DNA of 64,000 nucleotides from assembly GCA_004556155.1 (NCBI GenBank), contig SFIM01000008.1, positions 1-64,000 of the forward strand. The letters run 5' to 3'. Under the pieces are notes generated by a model. The model had not been told where the DNA came from. It did no database searches and saw only the letters and a program-made list of their open reading frames with translations. The DNA comes from Clostridiales bacterium (GTDB taxonomy: Bacteria; Bacillota; Clostridia; Christensenellales; Aristaeellaceae). The position numbers were made by a program, and so were the translations under genes. Below are positions 41,050 to 50,454 of the stretch, piece by piece; position 1 is the first letter of the stretch, and the number at the start of each line of letters is the position of its first letter.

Positions 41050-41936
41050 AGCGCCCCCTCCTCAAGCACCCGCGCGCCCTGGGGATCCACCCGCAGCGGC
41101 AGCACGTGCCAATTGTGATGCAGCGCGCTTACAGCCTGCGTCATCCGTGCGGCGAAATCTGCCTGCGCGTGCAGGCACAGGATGGTTGGCCCGGCGCCGC
41201 TGATGCACACGGCCGCCGCGCCGCAGGAGAGCGCAAGCGCGCGCACCGGCGCATATTCGGCAATCAATTCCTGTCGGTAGGGCTGATGCAGGCGATCGTC
41301 CAGCGCAATGGAAAGCAGCCCGCAGTCGCCCGTTTCCAGCGCGCGCAGCGTGGCTGCGGCGCGGGATACGTTGAACACCGCGTCGGCAAAGGGCACGCTT
41401 TGCGGCAGCACGACGCGGGCACGATGGGTGGATAACTCAAAGTCCGGCACCAGCGCGCACACATGGATACGCTCAGAAACCGGGCAGGGCACGGCGATAG
41501 CCTGGCGGTCTGTCATCATGGATACGGTCAGTCCGCCCAGCAGCGCCGGGGCCACATTGTCGGGATGCCCTTCCAGTACGGTGGCCAGCGTCAGCATTTG
41601 CTGCTGGGAAAGGGGAGAGCCGTGCGCGGCGTTGGCCGCAAAAATGCCTGCTGCGATCAGGCTGGCGCTGCTGCCCAGCCCATGCGATACGGGAATATCG
41701 GATGCGATGCGCAAGAATAAACCGGCTTGCGGCAGGTTTATGGCCTTTAGCGCGCTGAAATAGGCGCGGACGGCCAGGTTATCCGCATTGCAGAAGGTCT
41801 CGGGCACGCCCTCAAAGCGCAGCCCAGCGGGCAGCTCCTCAAAGGTAAAACGCCCGTAAAGCGTCAGTGCCATGCCGAAGCAGTCAAAGCCGGGGCCCAG
41901 ATTGGCCGTAGTGGCCGGTACCTGTACGGTGATCAT
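41046..41936 (-). CDS. thrB: Homoserine kinase
   Basis: The 296-residue GHMP kinase starts at ATG 41936 (the longer upstream frame is not homologous). Motif 1 is VPATTANLGPGFDCFGMAL (5-23), motif 2 the ATP loop PVSHGLGSSASLIAAG (about 86), motif 3 ISGAGPTILC (about 258). It phosphorylates homoserine for threonine synthesis. It overlaps the thrC stop by 4 nt. Confidence 0.96.
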   Translation of the reverse strand: MITVQVPATTANLGPGFDCFGMALTLYGRFTFEELPAGLRFEGVPETFCNADNLAVRAYFSALKAINLPQAGLFLRIASDIPVSHGLGSSASLIAAGIFAANAAHGSPLSQQQMLTLATVLEGHPDNVAPALLGGLTVSMMTDRQAIAVPCPVSERIHVCALVPDFELSTHRARVVLPQSVPFADAVFNVSRAAATLRALETGDCGLLSIALDDRLHQPYRQELIAEYAPVRALALSCGAAAVCISGAGPTILCLHAQADFAARMTQAVSALHHNWHVLPLRVDPQGARVLEEGAL

Positions 41937-43396
41937 TTGCTTGCCGCCTTTCCCTGCACATAGGCCATCATGTCCTGCGGGTCGATCACATCGCTGAAAC
42001 GCACGGGGCGCTGCAGCACGCCGTCCAGCGCGCGGGGCAGCGGCGCGCCCAGGGACGTCAGCGCGTCCAGCTGCGCCTGAGCGTCCTGCGGCACGGATTG
42101 CCCCAACGCCGTCAGCACGCAGGCGGGGAATTTGCAGGGCGACGCGGTGGAGAGCACCACGCAGGGAGCGCTGCCCGTGCCGGCCTTTTCCATGCCACGC
42201 CAGGCGACCGCCGTGTGCGGATCCATCAGGTATCCGTGATCGCGGTACACCCGCGCGATGGCATCCATGCCCTCCTGATCGCTGGCGCATACGCCGGTAA
42301 AGCAGGCACGGATGCGTGCCATGGCCTCCTCGGGCAGGGCATAGCGGCCCTGATTGCGCAGCTGCTCCATACGTTCCCGCACGGCGGCAGCGTCACGATT
42401 CAGCGCCAGATAGACCAGACGCTCCAGATTGCTGGATACCAGAATATCCATGGATGGCGATGTGGTGGTCAGAAAGGGACGGTTTTTATCGTAAACGGCG
42501 GTATTGAAAAAGTCCGTCAGCACGTTGTTGGCGTTGGAGGCGCAGATCAACCGCCCGACCGGCAGGCCGGACAGGCGCGCCAGGTAGCCGGCCAGGATAT
42601 CGCCGAAATTGCCCGTGGGCACGCTGAAATCCACCGGCTCGCCCATCTGGATGCGTCCGGCGCGCACAAGCTTGAGGTAAGCGTCGTAATAATAGACGAT
42701 TTGCGGCGCCAGGCGGCCGATATTGATGGAGTTGGCGCTGGACAAGGTGAAGCCGTGCGCGCGGCAGAAGTCCGCAGGCATTTGCGCAAAGATGCGCTTG
42801 ACCCCGGCCTGCGCGTCATCAAAATTGCCGCGAATGGCGTAGACGTGGAGGTTGCCGCCGCGCATGGTGGTCATTTGCGCGCGCTGAATGGGGCTGATGC
42901 CCTGCTCGGGATAGAAGACCAGCACGCGGATGCCGGGCACATCGCAAAAGCCCGTCAGTGCAGCAGAGCCCGTATCGCCGCTGGTGGCAGTCAGGATCAT
43001 CACATCCTCGTGCACGCCCTTTTTCTTCAGCGCCGCGCCCATCAGCTGAGGCAGGATGGACAGCGCCACATCCTTGAACGCCGCCGTGGGGCCGTGAAAC
43101 AGCTCCAGCACATACTGGTTGCCCACCGCGCGCAGGGGCGTAATTTCGTCCGTATCAAAGGTATGATAATAGGCGCGCTGCACGCACAGGCGGATTTCAT
43201 CCTCCGTATAGCCGGGCAGGTAGGCGCACAGGATGCGCTGCGCAAGGGAGCAGAAATCCGCCCCCCAAAGCTCCTGCGGGGGAATGGCGGGGATTTCATC
43301 GGGAATATACAAGCCGCCGTCGGGCGCGATACCGCGAAGCACGGCTTCCGGCGCGTCCACAGGGGCGGAAAGACCACGGGTACTGAGCAGGCGCAT
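41933..43396 (-). CDS. thrC: Threonine synthase
   Basis: The 487-residue PLP enzyme starts at ATG 43396, where AGGAGG is well placed. The PLP lysine is in GPTAAFKDVALS (about 108), and the phosphate-binding loop is TATSGDTGSAALTG (about 147). The long form (near 490 residues) matches the class II type. It converts phosphohomoserine to threonine and is first in the thrC-thrB-ACT operon. Confidence 0.97.
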   Translation of the reverse strand: MRLLSTRGLSAPVDAPEAVLRGIAPDGGLYIPDEIPAIPPQELWGADFCSLAQRILCAYLPGYTEDEIRLCVQRAYYHTFDTDEITPLRAVGNQYVLELFHGPTAAFKDVALSILPQLMGAALKKKGVHEDVMILTATSGDTGSAALTGFCDVPGIRVLVFYPEQGISPIQRAQMTTMRGGNLHVYAIRGNFDDAQAGVKRIFAQMPADFCRAHGFTLSSANSINIGRLAPQIVYYYDAYLKLVRAGRIQMGEPVDFSVPTGNFGDILAGYLARLSGLPVGRLICASNANNVLTDFFNTAVYDKNRPFLTTTSPSMDILVSSNLERLVYLALNRDAAAVRERMEQLRNQGRYALPEEAMARIRACFTGVCASDQEGMDAIARVYRDHGYLMDPHTAVAWRGMEKAGTGSAPCVVLSTASPCKFPACVLTALGQSVPQDAQAQLDALTSLGAPLPRALDGVLQRPVRFSDVIDPQDMMAYVQGKAASK

Positions 43397-43421
43397 GGTG
43401 GGATCCTCCTGAAAAAGCATC

Positions 43422-43450
43422 TTGAAATTCGTCCGTGAACATGATACAAT
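43422..43450 (+). promoter_or_regulatory. Promoter of the hom-lysC-asd operon
   Basis: TTGAAA (43422-43427), 17-nt spacer, TACAAT (43445-43450). Its -10 overlaps the -10 of the opposite promoter. Confidence 0.8.
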
Positions 43451-43469
43451 GTTTTTGAGAGAAAAACAA
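43441..43469 (-). promoter_or_regulatory. Promoter of the thrC-thrB-ACT operon
   Basis: Minus strand TTGTTT (43469-43464), 17-nt spacer, TATCAT (43446-43441). It overlaps the hom promoter head-on. Confidence 0.7.
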
Positions 43470-43517
43470 GTGTTTTCATCTCAAGGACTCAAGAAAATTT
43501 GTACGAGGTATGCTTTG

Positions 43518-44648
43518 ATGAAAATCGGCCTGCTTGGCATGGGCACGGTGGGCGGCGGGGTCAGGGAGCTGGCCGAGCGTCTGCCGGATGTGAAAATCGC
43601 GCGCATTCTGGAGCGCGTGCACACGCGCCCGGAAATGACAAACCATATAGAGGATATTCTGCGGGACGACAGCATTTCGCTGATTGTTGAAACCATGGGC
43701 GGGCTGCATCCTGCCTATGAATTTGCCGTGCAAAGCCTGGAAAGCGGTCGCCATTTTGTAACGGCCAATAAGCTGCTGGTCAGCGCCTATGGGCGCGAGC
43801 TGCAGGCCTTGGCGCGCCGCCGGGGTGTGGGCTTTCTGTTTGGCGCGGCCTGCGGCGGCGGGATTCCGTATCTGAGCAATCTGGCCGCTGCGCGGGAGGG
43901 CGATCATATCCTGCGCGTGGGCGGCATCCTGAACGGCACCACAAACTATATGCTGGATGCGATGCAGACGCGCGGCCTGGATTATGCCGCCGCGCTGCGG
44001 GAGGCACAGGCGCTGGGCTATGCCGAGCAGGATCCTACCAGCGATGTGGAGGGCTTGGATACCCTGCGCAAGCTGATCCTGGCCGTGGCCGTGGGCATGC
44101 GGCGCTGGCTGCGCGAGGGGGATATTCCCGTGCACGGCATATCGGGCGTCCTGCCGCAGGATATCGCCTGGGCGCAGGAGCATGGCTTCGCGCTGCGTCT
44201 GTGCGCATTTGGCGCGGAGCAGGGAGAGCAAATTTCCGCCTGCGTGGAGCCTGCGATGTGCCCGCTTGCTTCGTCCGAAGCCAGCGTGACGGGCAACCTG
44301 AACCAGGCCTGGTATGAGGGTGCGGGCTGCGGCACGCTGCGCTTTGGCGGACAAGGCGCGGGGCGTTATCCAACCGCGGCCAATGTGCTGCGCGATGTGC
44401 TGGCCCTGCGGGAGGGCGCGCGCTATATGCTGCCCGACGACTGCCCGGATGCAGGCGTGCGCCTGATGGACGCGCAGCGCTATTATCTGCGGCTGCCCAT
44501 CGGCATGCCGCTGCCCGAGTGGGCGGGGGCGGGCTGCGACGCGGGCGAATACCGCGTGGCGGCGACGGGGCCTGTGCCGCCACAGGCGGTATACGCGTTG
44601 GCGAGTGAGAATAAAAACGTGTTTTTTGCACGGCTTCAAAAGGAGTAA
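43518..44648 (+). CDS. hom: Homoserine dehydrogenase
   Basis: The 376-residue protein starts at ATG 43518 behind GAGG. The Rossmann motif is IGLLGMGTVGGGV (3-15), TANKLLVSAYG (about 85) holds the conserved Lys, GILNGTTNYMLDAM (about 137) is the homoserine site and YAEQDPTSDVEGLD (about 170) the catalytic region. It is shorter than common 400-430-residue forms and lacks the C-terminal ACT domain, so it may escape threonine feedback. It reduces aspartate semialdehyde to homoserine. It is first in hom-lysC-asd. Confidence 0.95.
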   Translation: MKIGLLGMGTVGGGVRELAERLPDVKIARILERVHTRPEMTNHIEDILRDDSISLIVETMGGLHPAYEFAVQSLESGRHFVTANKLLVSAYGRELQALARRRGVGFLFGAACGGGIPYLSNLAAAREGDHILRVGGILNGTTNYMLDAMQTRGLDYAAALREAQALGYAEQDPTSDVEGLDTLRKLILAVAVGMRRWLREGDIPVHGISGVLPQDIAWAQEHGFALRLCAFGAEQGEQISACVEPAMCPLASSEASVTGNLNQAWYEGAGCGTLRFGGQGAGRYPTAANVLRDVLALREGARYMLPDDCPDAGVRLMDAQRYYLRLPIGMPLPEWAGAGCDAGEYRVAATGPVPPQAVYALASENKNVFFARLQKE

Positions 44649-44651
44649 GAA

Positions 44652-45989
44652 ATGCTGAAGGTAGCCAAATTCGGCGGTTCATCGCTGGCGGGAGCCGAGC
44701 AGTTCCGCAAGGTCAAGCAGATTATCGAAAGCGATCCCGCACGCATGTGCGTGGTGGTCTCCGCCGCGGGCAAGCGCCATAAAAAGGACAGCAAAATCAC
44801 CGATTTGCTGTATCTGACCCATGCGCATATCAATTACGGCGTGTCGCATGAGGATATCTTTTCCATGATCGAGCAGCGCTACTACGGCATCCGCGATGAG
44901 CTGGGGCTGCACTATGATTTGGAAAGTGAGTTTGAAAAGCTGCGCGGCGAGCTCAATCAGGATATCCCGGTGGATTATCTGGTTTCGCGCGGCGAATACC
45001 TGACCGCCCGGCTGATGAGCGAATACCTGGGCTTTGGCTTTATCGATGCGGCCGAGTGTGTATTTTTCAATTACGATGGGCAAATTAACTACGAAAAAAC
45101 CTATGCCGCTATCGCAGAGCGCGCGGTGCATTCCCCACGCTTCGTCATGCCCGGCTTTTACGGCGTAATGCCCAATGGCGCTATCCATGTGATGACGCGC
45201 GGCGGCAGTGACATTACCGGCGCAATCGTGGCCAACGCGCTGGATGCGGATATCTATGAGAACTGGACGGACGTATCGGGCATCCTGATGGCTGATCCCA
45301 AGGTGGTCAAAGAGCCGCGCCCCATTCCGTATATTACCTATCAGGAGCTGCGTGAGCTGTCCTACATGGGCGCGTCCGTGCTGCATGAGGAGTCTATCTT
45401 GCCGGTTAAGGAGAAGAACATTCCCCTTAATATCCGCAATACTAACCGCCCCGAGGATCCGGGCACGATGATTCTGGAGCGCATCAGCGGCGAGGAAGGC
45501 GACGCCAACCGCATCATCACCGGCATTGCGGGCCGCAGAAGCTTTACGGTGCTGACGATCTATCAGAAGCACATTGCCACCGATACGCGCATCATCCGGA
45601 AAACGCTGGAAATGCTGGAGGCCTGCCGCGTGGAGGTGGAGCATATCACTCTGGGCGTGGATAGCTTTAACCTGGTGATGCCCACCGATCAGATCCGGGA
45701 TCGTATCTATGAGCTGATTGCCGAGATCAAAAACCGCCTGCAGCCCGACGATGTAAAGGTGGAGGACGGCATTGCGCTGATCGCCTGTGTGGGCCGCCGC
45801 ATGGTGTCCGTGCCTGGCAGTTCGGCCAAGCTGTTTGGCGCGCTGGGCGCAAACAACATCAATATCCGCATGATCGCCCAGGGCTCGGAGGAAATCAGCA
45901 TCATCGTGGGCGTGGATAATAAGGACTTTGAGCGTACCATCCGCACGCTCTATGACGGCTTTATGCATGAGGGAGGCAGCAAGGCATGA
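44652..45989 (+). CDS. lysC: Aspartate kinase
   Basis: The 445-residue enzyme begins KVAKFGGSSLAGAEQFRKV (catalytic Lys and Gly loop), then RGEYLTARLMSEYLG (about 117) and MTRGGSDITGAIVA (about 178). Two ACT domains at the C-terminus (SFTVLTIYQ and ALIACVGRRM with NINIRMIAQGS) form the amino-acid feedback site. The spacing to hom is 3 nt. It makes aspartyl phosphate. Confidence 0.97.
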   Translation: MLKVAKFGGSSLAGAEQFRKVKQIIESDPARMCVVVSAAGKRHKKDSKITDLLYLTHAHINYGVSHEDIFSMIEQRYYGIRDELGLHYDLESEFEKLRGELNQDIPVDYLVSRGEYLTARLMSEYLGFGFIDAAECVFFNYDGQINYEKTYAAIAERAVHSPRFVMPGFYGVMPNGAIHVMTRGGSDITGAIVANALDADIYENWTDVSGILMADPKVVKEPRPIPYITYQELRELSYMGASVLHEESILPVKEKNIPLNIRNTNRPEDPGTMILERISGEEGDANRIITGIAGRRSFTVLTIYQKHIATDTRIIRKTLEMLEACRVEVEHITLGVDSFNLVMPTDQIRDRIYELIAEIKNRLQPDDVKVEDGIALIACVGRRMVSVPGSSAKLFGALGANNINIRMIAQGSEEISIIVGVDNKDFERTIRTLYDGFMHEGGSKA

Positions 45990-46999
45990 AAGAATATAAT
46001 GTAGCGGTGCTGGGCGCAACGGGCGCAGTGGGACAGCAGATGATGAAGGTGCTGGAGGAGCGCAATTTCCCGGTGAAGCGGCTGCTGCCGCTGGCCAGCG
46101 CGCGCAGCGCGGGAAAGCAGCTTGCGTTTCGCGGCGAAGCGCTGAGCATTGAGGAGGCGACGGAAGCCTCCTTTGCCGGCATGGATATCGTGCTGGGCGC
46201 GGTCAGCAATGAAATGGCCAAGCACTTTGCGCCCGCCATTCAGGATAGCGGCGCGGTGTTTATTGACAATTCCTCGGCCTTCCGCCTGCGCGAGGATGTG
46301 CCGTTGGTGGTGCCGGAGATCAACCCTGAGGACGCCTTCCAGCACCATGGCATCGTTGCCAATCCCAACTGCTCCACCATCATCACCATGGTGGCGCTGG
46401 GCGGTATTCGACGCCTGACGGCCATCGATAAGATGGTAGCCTGCACCTATCAGGCGGTGTCGGGCGCGGGGCAGCAGGGCATTACGGAGCTGCAGGATCA
46501 GCTGCGCGCCGTCACGCTGGGCGAGCCGGTGCAGCCGCACGTCTTCCCCTGCCAGATTGTATCCAACGTGATTCCTCAGATTGGCAGCGAGTGCGATAAC
46601 GGCTATACCACCGAGGAAATGAAAATGCAAAATGAGGGGCGCAAGATCATGCACCTGCCTGAGCTGCGGGTATGCTGCACCTGCGTGCGCGTGCCGGTCA
46701 TGCGCTCGCATTCCATTGCTGTGCAGCTGGTTACGCGCGATCCCATCAGCGTGGAGGACGCGCGCCAAGCCGTGGCCGCTGCGCCCGGCTGTGTGCTGAC
46801 GGACGATCTGGACGGCCGCAACTATCCTACGCCATTGGATACCTCCGATCAGGATCTGGTGTATGTAGGCCGCATTCGCCGCGACCTGATCAGCGGTGAT
46901 CACGGCCTGGCGCTGTGGTGCTGCGGCGATCAGGTGCGCAAGGGCGCGGCGACAAACGCCGTGCAGATTGCTGAGCTGCTGGCGCGCGGGCAAGCATAA
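45986..46999 (+). CDS. asd: Aspartate-semialdehyde dehydrogenase
   Basis: The 337-residue protein has the NADP loop VAVLGATGAVGQQMMKVLEE (7-26), the SGAVFIDNSSAFR block and the catalytic Cys in VANPNCSTIITM (about 127); the His is likely in RVPVMRSHS (about 240). It overlaps lysC by 4 nt and completes the route aspartate to homoserine together with hom. Confidence 0.97.
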   Translation: MKEYNVAVLGATGAVGQQMMKVLEERNFPVKRLLPLASARSAGKQLAFRGEALSIEEATEASFAGMDIVLGAVSNEMAKHFAPAIQDSGAVFIDNSSAFRLREDVPLVVPEINPEDAFQHHGIVANPNCSTIITMVALGGIRRLTAIDKMVACTYQAVSGAGQQGITELQDQLRAVTLGEPVQPHVFPCQIVSNVIPQIGSECDNGYTTEEMKMQNEGRKIMHLPELRVCCTCVRVPVMRSHSIAVQLVTRDPISVEDARQAVAAAPGCVLTDDLDGRNYPTPLDTSDQDLVYVGRIRRDLISGDHGLALWCCGDQVRKGAATNAVQIAELLARGQA

Positions 47000-47005
47000 A
47001 GCGCG

Positions 47006-47056
47006 AAAAAACCCTCGGCTGAACGGAAAGCGCATTCGTTCAGCCGAGGGTTTTTG
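47006..47056. terminator. Bidirectional terminator
   Basis: AAAAACCCTCGGCTGAACG and CGTTCAGCCGAGGGTTTTT form a 19-bp stem between asd and the convergent thioredoxin reductase gene. Confidence 0.95.
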
Positions 47057-47069
47057 TATGCCTTTTTGA

Positions 47070-47975
47070 TTATCCGATATACCGGCATGCGGCGGTGGCG
47101 GCGATTGCGCCGTCCGCAGCGGCGGTGGTTAGCTGGCGCACTGCCTTGGCGCGGCAATCGCCCGCGGCGAACAGTCCGGGCACGTTGGTGCGGCAGTCCT
47201 CGCCCGCAAGAATGAAGCCTTGCGGATCCAGCACAACCAGATTGTCAAAGGGCGCGTTATCCGCCATGCGGCCGATGCAGATGAACAGCCCGGTCACAGG
47301 CAGCTCGGTCGCCGCGCCCGATTGCTCGTGGGTCAGGCGCACGGCGCGCAGGCGCTCGTCGCCTTCCAGCGTGGTTACGCGGCTGCTGAGGCAGAAGTGA
47401 ATGTTCTCCCGCGCGCGCATGGCGTCCAGATCGCGCTGATCGCAGGTGAAATGATCGAAATTCTGGATGACGGTGACGCTTTTGCACAGATCGGCCAGAA
47501 AAACGGCTGCCTGCGCCGCGCTGTTGCCGCCGCCCACCACGGCCACATCCTCGCCCTTGTGAAACGCGCCGTCACACAGCGCGCAGTAGGATACGCCGTG
47601 GCCAGTCAACTCCTCCTCGCGTGCCACGCCCAGCGGGCGGTGCTTGGCGCCGGTGGCCAGGATGACGGCCTTGGCCGCGTATTCGCGCTTGCCGGTGGAG
47701 GCGATAAAGCTGCCGTCCTTCAGCTTGTGCAGGGAGGTGATATCCTCCAGTTCGATTTCCAGCCCCAGATCCAACGCCTGGCTGAGCGCCGCGTCGGTCA
47801 GCTGATTGCCGCTCACGCCGGGCATACCGGGATAGTTTTCTACCCTTGGGGCGGAGGTGATCTGTCCGCCGAAGGTTTCCTTTTCGGTCAGCAGCACGCT
47901 TTTGCCTGCGCGCAAGGCATAGATGGCGGCGGTTAGCCCAGCCATACCGCCGCCGATAATCAATAGATCCGTCAT
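47070..47975 (-). CDS. trxB: Thioredoxin reductase-like flavoprotein
   Basis: The 301-residue protein has the FAD loop LIIGGGMAGLTAAIYALRAG (5-24), the redox-active CxxC in SYCALCDGAF (about 128-137), the NADPH loop VAVVGGGNSAAQAAVFLA and the C-terminal FAD motif LFAAGDCRAKAVRQL. It lies 8 nt after nrdD, whose C-terminus is a redoxin domain, so it probably reduces that domain or a free thioredoxin. Confidence 0.94.
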   Translation of the reverse strand: MTDLLIIGGGMAGLTAAIYALRAGKSVLLTEKETFGGQITSAPRVENYPGMPGVSGNQLTDAALSQALDLGLEIELEDITSLHKLKDGSFIASTGKREYAAKAVILATGAKHRPLGVAREEELTGHGVSYCALCDGAFHKGEDVAVVGGGNSAAQAAVFLADLCKSVTVIQNFDHFTCDQRDLDAMRARENIHFCLSSRVTTLEGDERLRAVRLTHEQSGAATELPVTGLFICIGRMADNAPFDNLVVLDPQGFILAGEDCRTNVPGLFAAGDCRAKAVRQLTTAAADGAIAATAACRYIG

Positions 47976-47983
47976 GAAACCCC

Positions 47984-50368
47984 TCAGGCTTTCTGCACCG
48001 TGTATTCCTCGATGAAGGCCTTGATATTGGAGGCGTTGGCGATGTTGGTCGCCTCGCCGCCGTGCACATACACCAGCGTGGGGGCCTGCTGCACATTGTG
48101 GCGGCGGGTCAATGCCACGTCGGCTTCCGCATCGATCTTCTGATAGGGGATACCCGCCTTATCCAGCATCATGCAGGCCATGCGGCAGTTGGGGCAGGTC
48201 TTGGTGGTGAACAGAAGCAGCTCATCCGGCTCGTTGGTGTCCATCTGGGCGGGGGCGCAGGCAGGGGCGGGCTCCAGCGGGCCCTGATGGGTCAGGTGAG
48301 ACGCGCCGATGTTGTATACCTTGCGATCCTTGAATTCCTGCGCCTTGCCGTTGTTCCAGTTCTGCACGGGGCGGTAATAGCCGGTGATGCGGCTATATAC
48401 CTCGGTTTTTTCACCGCACTCGGGGCAGGTGTAATGCTCGCCGGCGAGGTAGCCGTGGTTCTTGCAGATAGAATAGGTAGGCGACATGGTGTAGTAGGGC
48501 AGGCGATAGTTTTCGGCGATCTTACGCACCAGCGTGGCGGCGGCGCGCCAATCGGGCAGCTTTTCGCCCAGGAAGGCGTGGAACACCGTACCGGAGGTGT
48601 ACAGGGTCTGCAATTCGTCCTGCACGTCCAGGGCGGTAAAGATATCCTCGGTATAGCCCACCGGCAGATGGGAGGAGTTGGTGTAGTAGGGCGTGCCGTT
48701 TTCGTTGGCGGTGATGATATCGGGATACAGCGCCACGTCGTGCTTGGCCAGACGGTAGGAGGTGGACTCCGCCGGGGTGGCTTCCAGGTTATACAGGTCG
48801 CCGTATTTTTCCTGATAGTCGCTCAGGCGTTCGCGCATGTGGTTAAGCACATCGCGGGAGAAGCGCTGCGCGGCCTCGTGGGTCAGATCCTCATGCAGCC
48901 ACTTGGCGTTCAGGCAGGCTTCGTTCATGCCCACCAGGCCGATGGTGGAGAAGTGATTGTCAAACGTGCCCAGATACCGGCGGGTATAGGGGTAAAGACC
49001 CTCGTTCATCAGCTTGGTGATGACGGTGCGCTTGATCTTCAGCGACCGCGCGGACACGTCCATCATGTGATCCAGCTTGGCGTAGAAGTCCTTTTCATCC
49101 TTGGCAAGGTAGGCGATGCGCGGCAGGTTGATGGTGACTACGCCCACCGAGCCCGTGCTTTCGCCGCTGCCGAAGAAGCCGCCGCTCTTTTTGCGCAGCT
49201 CGCGCAGATCCAGGCGCAGACGGCAGCACATGGAGCGCACATCGTTGGGTTCCATATCGCTGTTGATGTAGTTGGAGAAATAGGGCGTGCCGTACTTGGC
49301 GGTCATCTCAAAGAGCAGGCGGTTGTTCTCGCTCTCCGACCAGTCAAAATTCTTGGTGATGGAATAGGTGGGGATGGGGTACTGGAAGCCGCGGCCGTTG
49401 GCGTCGCCTTCGATCATGATTTCGATGAAGGCTTTGTTGACCATATCCATTTCAGCCTGGCAGTCGCCATAGGTGAAATCCATATCCTGGCCGCCCACGA
49501 TGGCGGGGATATTTTTCAGGTCGTTAGGCACGGTCCAGTCCAGCGTGATGTTGGAGAAGGGCGCCTGCGTGCCCCAGCGGCTGGGGGTGTTTACGCCGTA
49601 AATGAAGGATTCGATGCATTTTTTTACATCGTAATAGGACAGGTGATCGACCTTGACGAAGGGGGCCAGGTAGGTATCGAAGGAGGAGAACGCCTGCGCG
49701 CCCGCCCATTCGTTCTGCATAATGCCCAGGAAGTTGACCATCTGGTTGCACAGCGAGGCCAGGTGCTTGGCGGGCTTGGAGGTGATCTTGCCGCCCACGC
49801 CGCCCAGGCCCTCCTGGATCAGCTGCTTGATGGACCAGCCTGCGCAGTAGCCCGTCAGCATGGACAGGTCGTGCAGGTGGATGGCCGCGCTGCGGTGCGC
49901 GTCGGCAATTTCCTCATCGTAGATTTCGCTGAGCCAGTAGTTGGCGGTAATCGCGCCGCTGTTGCTCAGGATCAGGCCGCCCACGGAATAGGTGACGGTG
50001 GAGTTTTCCTTCACGCGCCAGTCGCTGGAATCCAGGTAGCTGTCCACCAGATCCTTATAGTTGAGCATGGTGGCCTTGACGTTGCGCACCTTTTCACGCT
50101 GCTTGCGGTACAGAATATAGGCCTTGGCTACGTCGGTATAGCCGGCCTGGCTGAGTACGCGCTCCACGCTGTCCTGAATATCCTCTACATTGATGATGCC
50201 ATCCTTGATCTTGGGAGAAAAGTCGCTGGTGACCTTCAGCGCCAGCAGATCGATGACGGTAGGGTGGAATTCGCACTTTTCGGCTTCAAAGGCCTTGGTG
50301 ATGGCCTTGGAGATCTTGGCGATGTCAAACTCGGCGATGGTGCCGTCGCGCTTCATAACCTTGTACAT
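47984..50368 (-). CDS. nrdD: Anaerobic ribonucleoside-triphosphate reductase with fused C-terminal redoxin
   Basis: The 794-residue protein starts at ATG 50368 (AAGGAG upstream; the earlier in-frame ATG at 50392 has no site). Domains: ATP cone (1-90, MYKVMKRDGTIAEFDIAKIS), the class III RNR barrel with NMQ-like segments LCNQMVNFLGIMQNEWAGA and CCRLRLDLRELRKKSGGFFG, zinc-site Cys (CKNHGYLAGEHYTCPECGEK), glycyl radical loop RITGYYRP, then a thioredoxin/glutaredoxin-like domain (about 715-794) with CPNC in FTTKTCPNCRMAC. It makes dNTPs without oxygen. The fusion plus adjacent thioredoxin reductase suggests thiol-based rather than formate-based electron supply (inference). Confidence 0.96.
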   Translation of the reverse strand: MYKVMKRDGTIAEFDIAKISKAITKAFEAEKCEFHPTVIDLLALKVTSDFSPKIKDGIINVEDIQDSVERVLSQAGYTDVAKAYILYRKQREKVRNVKATMLNYKDLVDSYLDSSDWRVKENSTVTYSVGGLILSNSGAITANYWLSEIYDEEIADAHRSAAIHLHDLSMLTGYCAGWSIKQLIQEGLGGVGGKITSKPAKHLASLCNQMVNFLGIMQNEWAGAQAFSSFDTYLAPFVKVDHLSYYDVKKCIESFIYGVNTPSRWGTQAPFSNITLDWTVPNDLKNIPAIVGGQDMDFTYGDCQAEMDMVNKAFIEIMIEGDANGRGFQYPIPTYSITKNFDWSESENNRLLFEMTAKYGTPYFSNYINSDMEPNDVRSMCCRLRLDLRELRKKSGGFFGSGESTGSVGVVTINLPRIAYLAKDEKDFYAKLDHMMDVSARSLKIKRTVITKLMNEGLYPYTRRYLGTFDNHFSTIGLVGMNEACLNAKWLHEDLTHEAAQRFSRDVLNHMRERLSDYQEKYGDLYNLEATPAESTSYRLAKHDVALYPDIITANENGTPYYTNSSHLPVGYTEDIFTALDVQDELQTLYTSGTVFHAFLGEKLPDWRAAATLVRKIAENYRLPYYTMSPTYSICKNHGYLAGEHYTCPECGEKTEVYSRITGYYRPVQNWNNGKAQEFKDRKVYNIGASHLTHQGPLEPAPACAPAQMDTNEPDELLLFTTKTCPNCRMACMMLDKAGIPYQKIDAEADVALTRRHNVQQAPTLVYVHGGEATNIANASNIKAFIEEYTVQKA

Positions 50369-50413
50369 GAATGCTCTCCTTATGGTGTGCATAATATTTT
50401 CATAACGCTGTCT

Positions 50414-50442
50414 ATGCTACCATATCTTGTGGCTTCTGTCAA
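50414..50442 (-). promoter_or_regulatory. Promoter of nrdD
   Basis: Minus strand TTGACA (50442-50437), 17-nt spacer, TAGCAT (50419-50414), about 45 nt upstream of the start codon. An NrdR-like box overlaps it. Confidence 0.82.
50416..50433. promoter_or_regulatory. NrdR-like box overlapping the nrdD promoter
   Basis: GCTACCATATCTTGTGGC matches the box at 50468-50485 at 13 of 18 positions and covers the -10 and spacer. Confidence 0.6.
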
Positions 50443-50454
50443 TATGCTGGGCAA

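Noticed and set aside
41937..42290. N-terminal extension of homoserine kinase
   Set aside because: The frame is open but the extension lies inside thrC and is not homologous; the GHMP motif begins right after ATG 41936.
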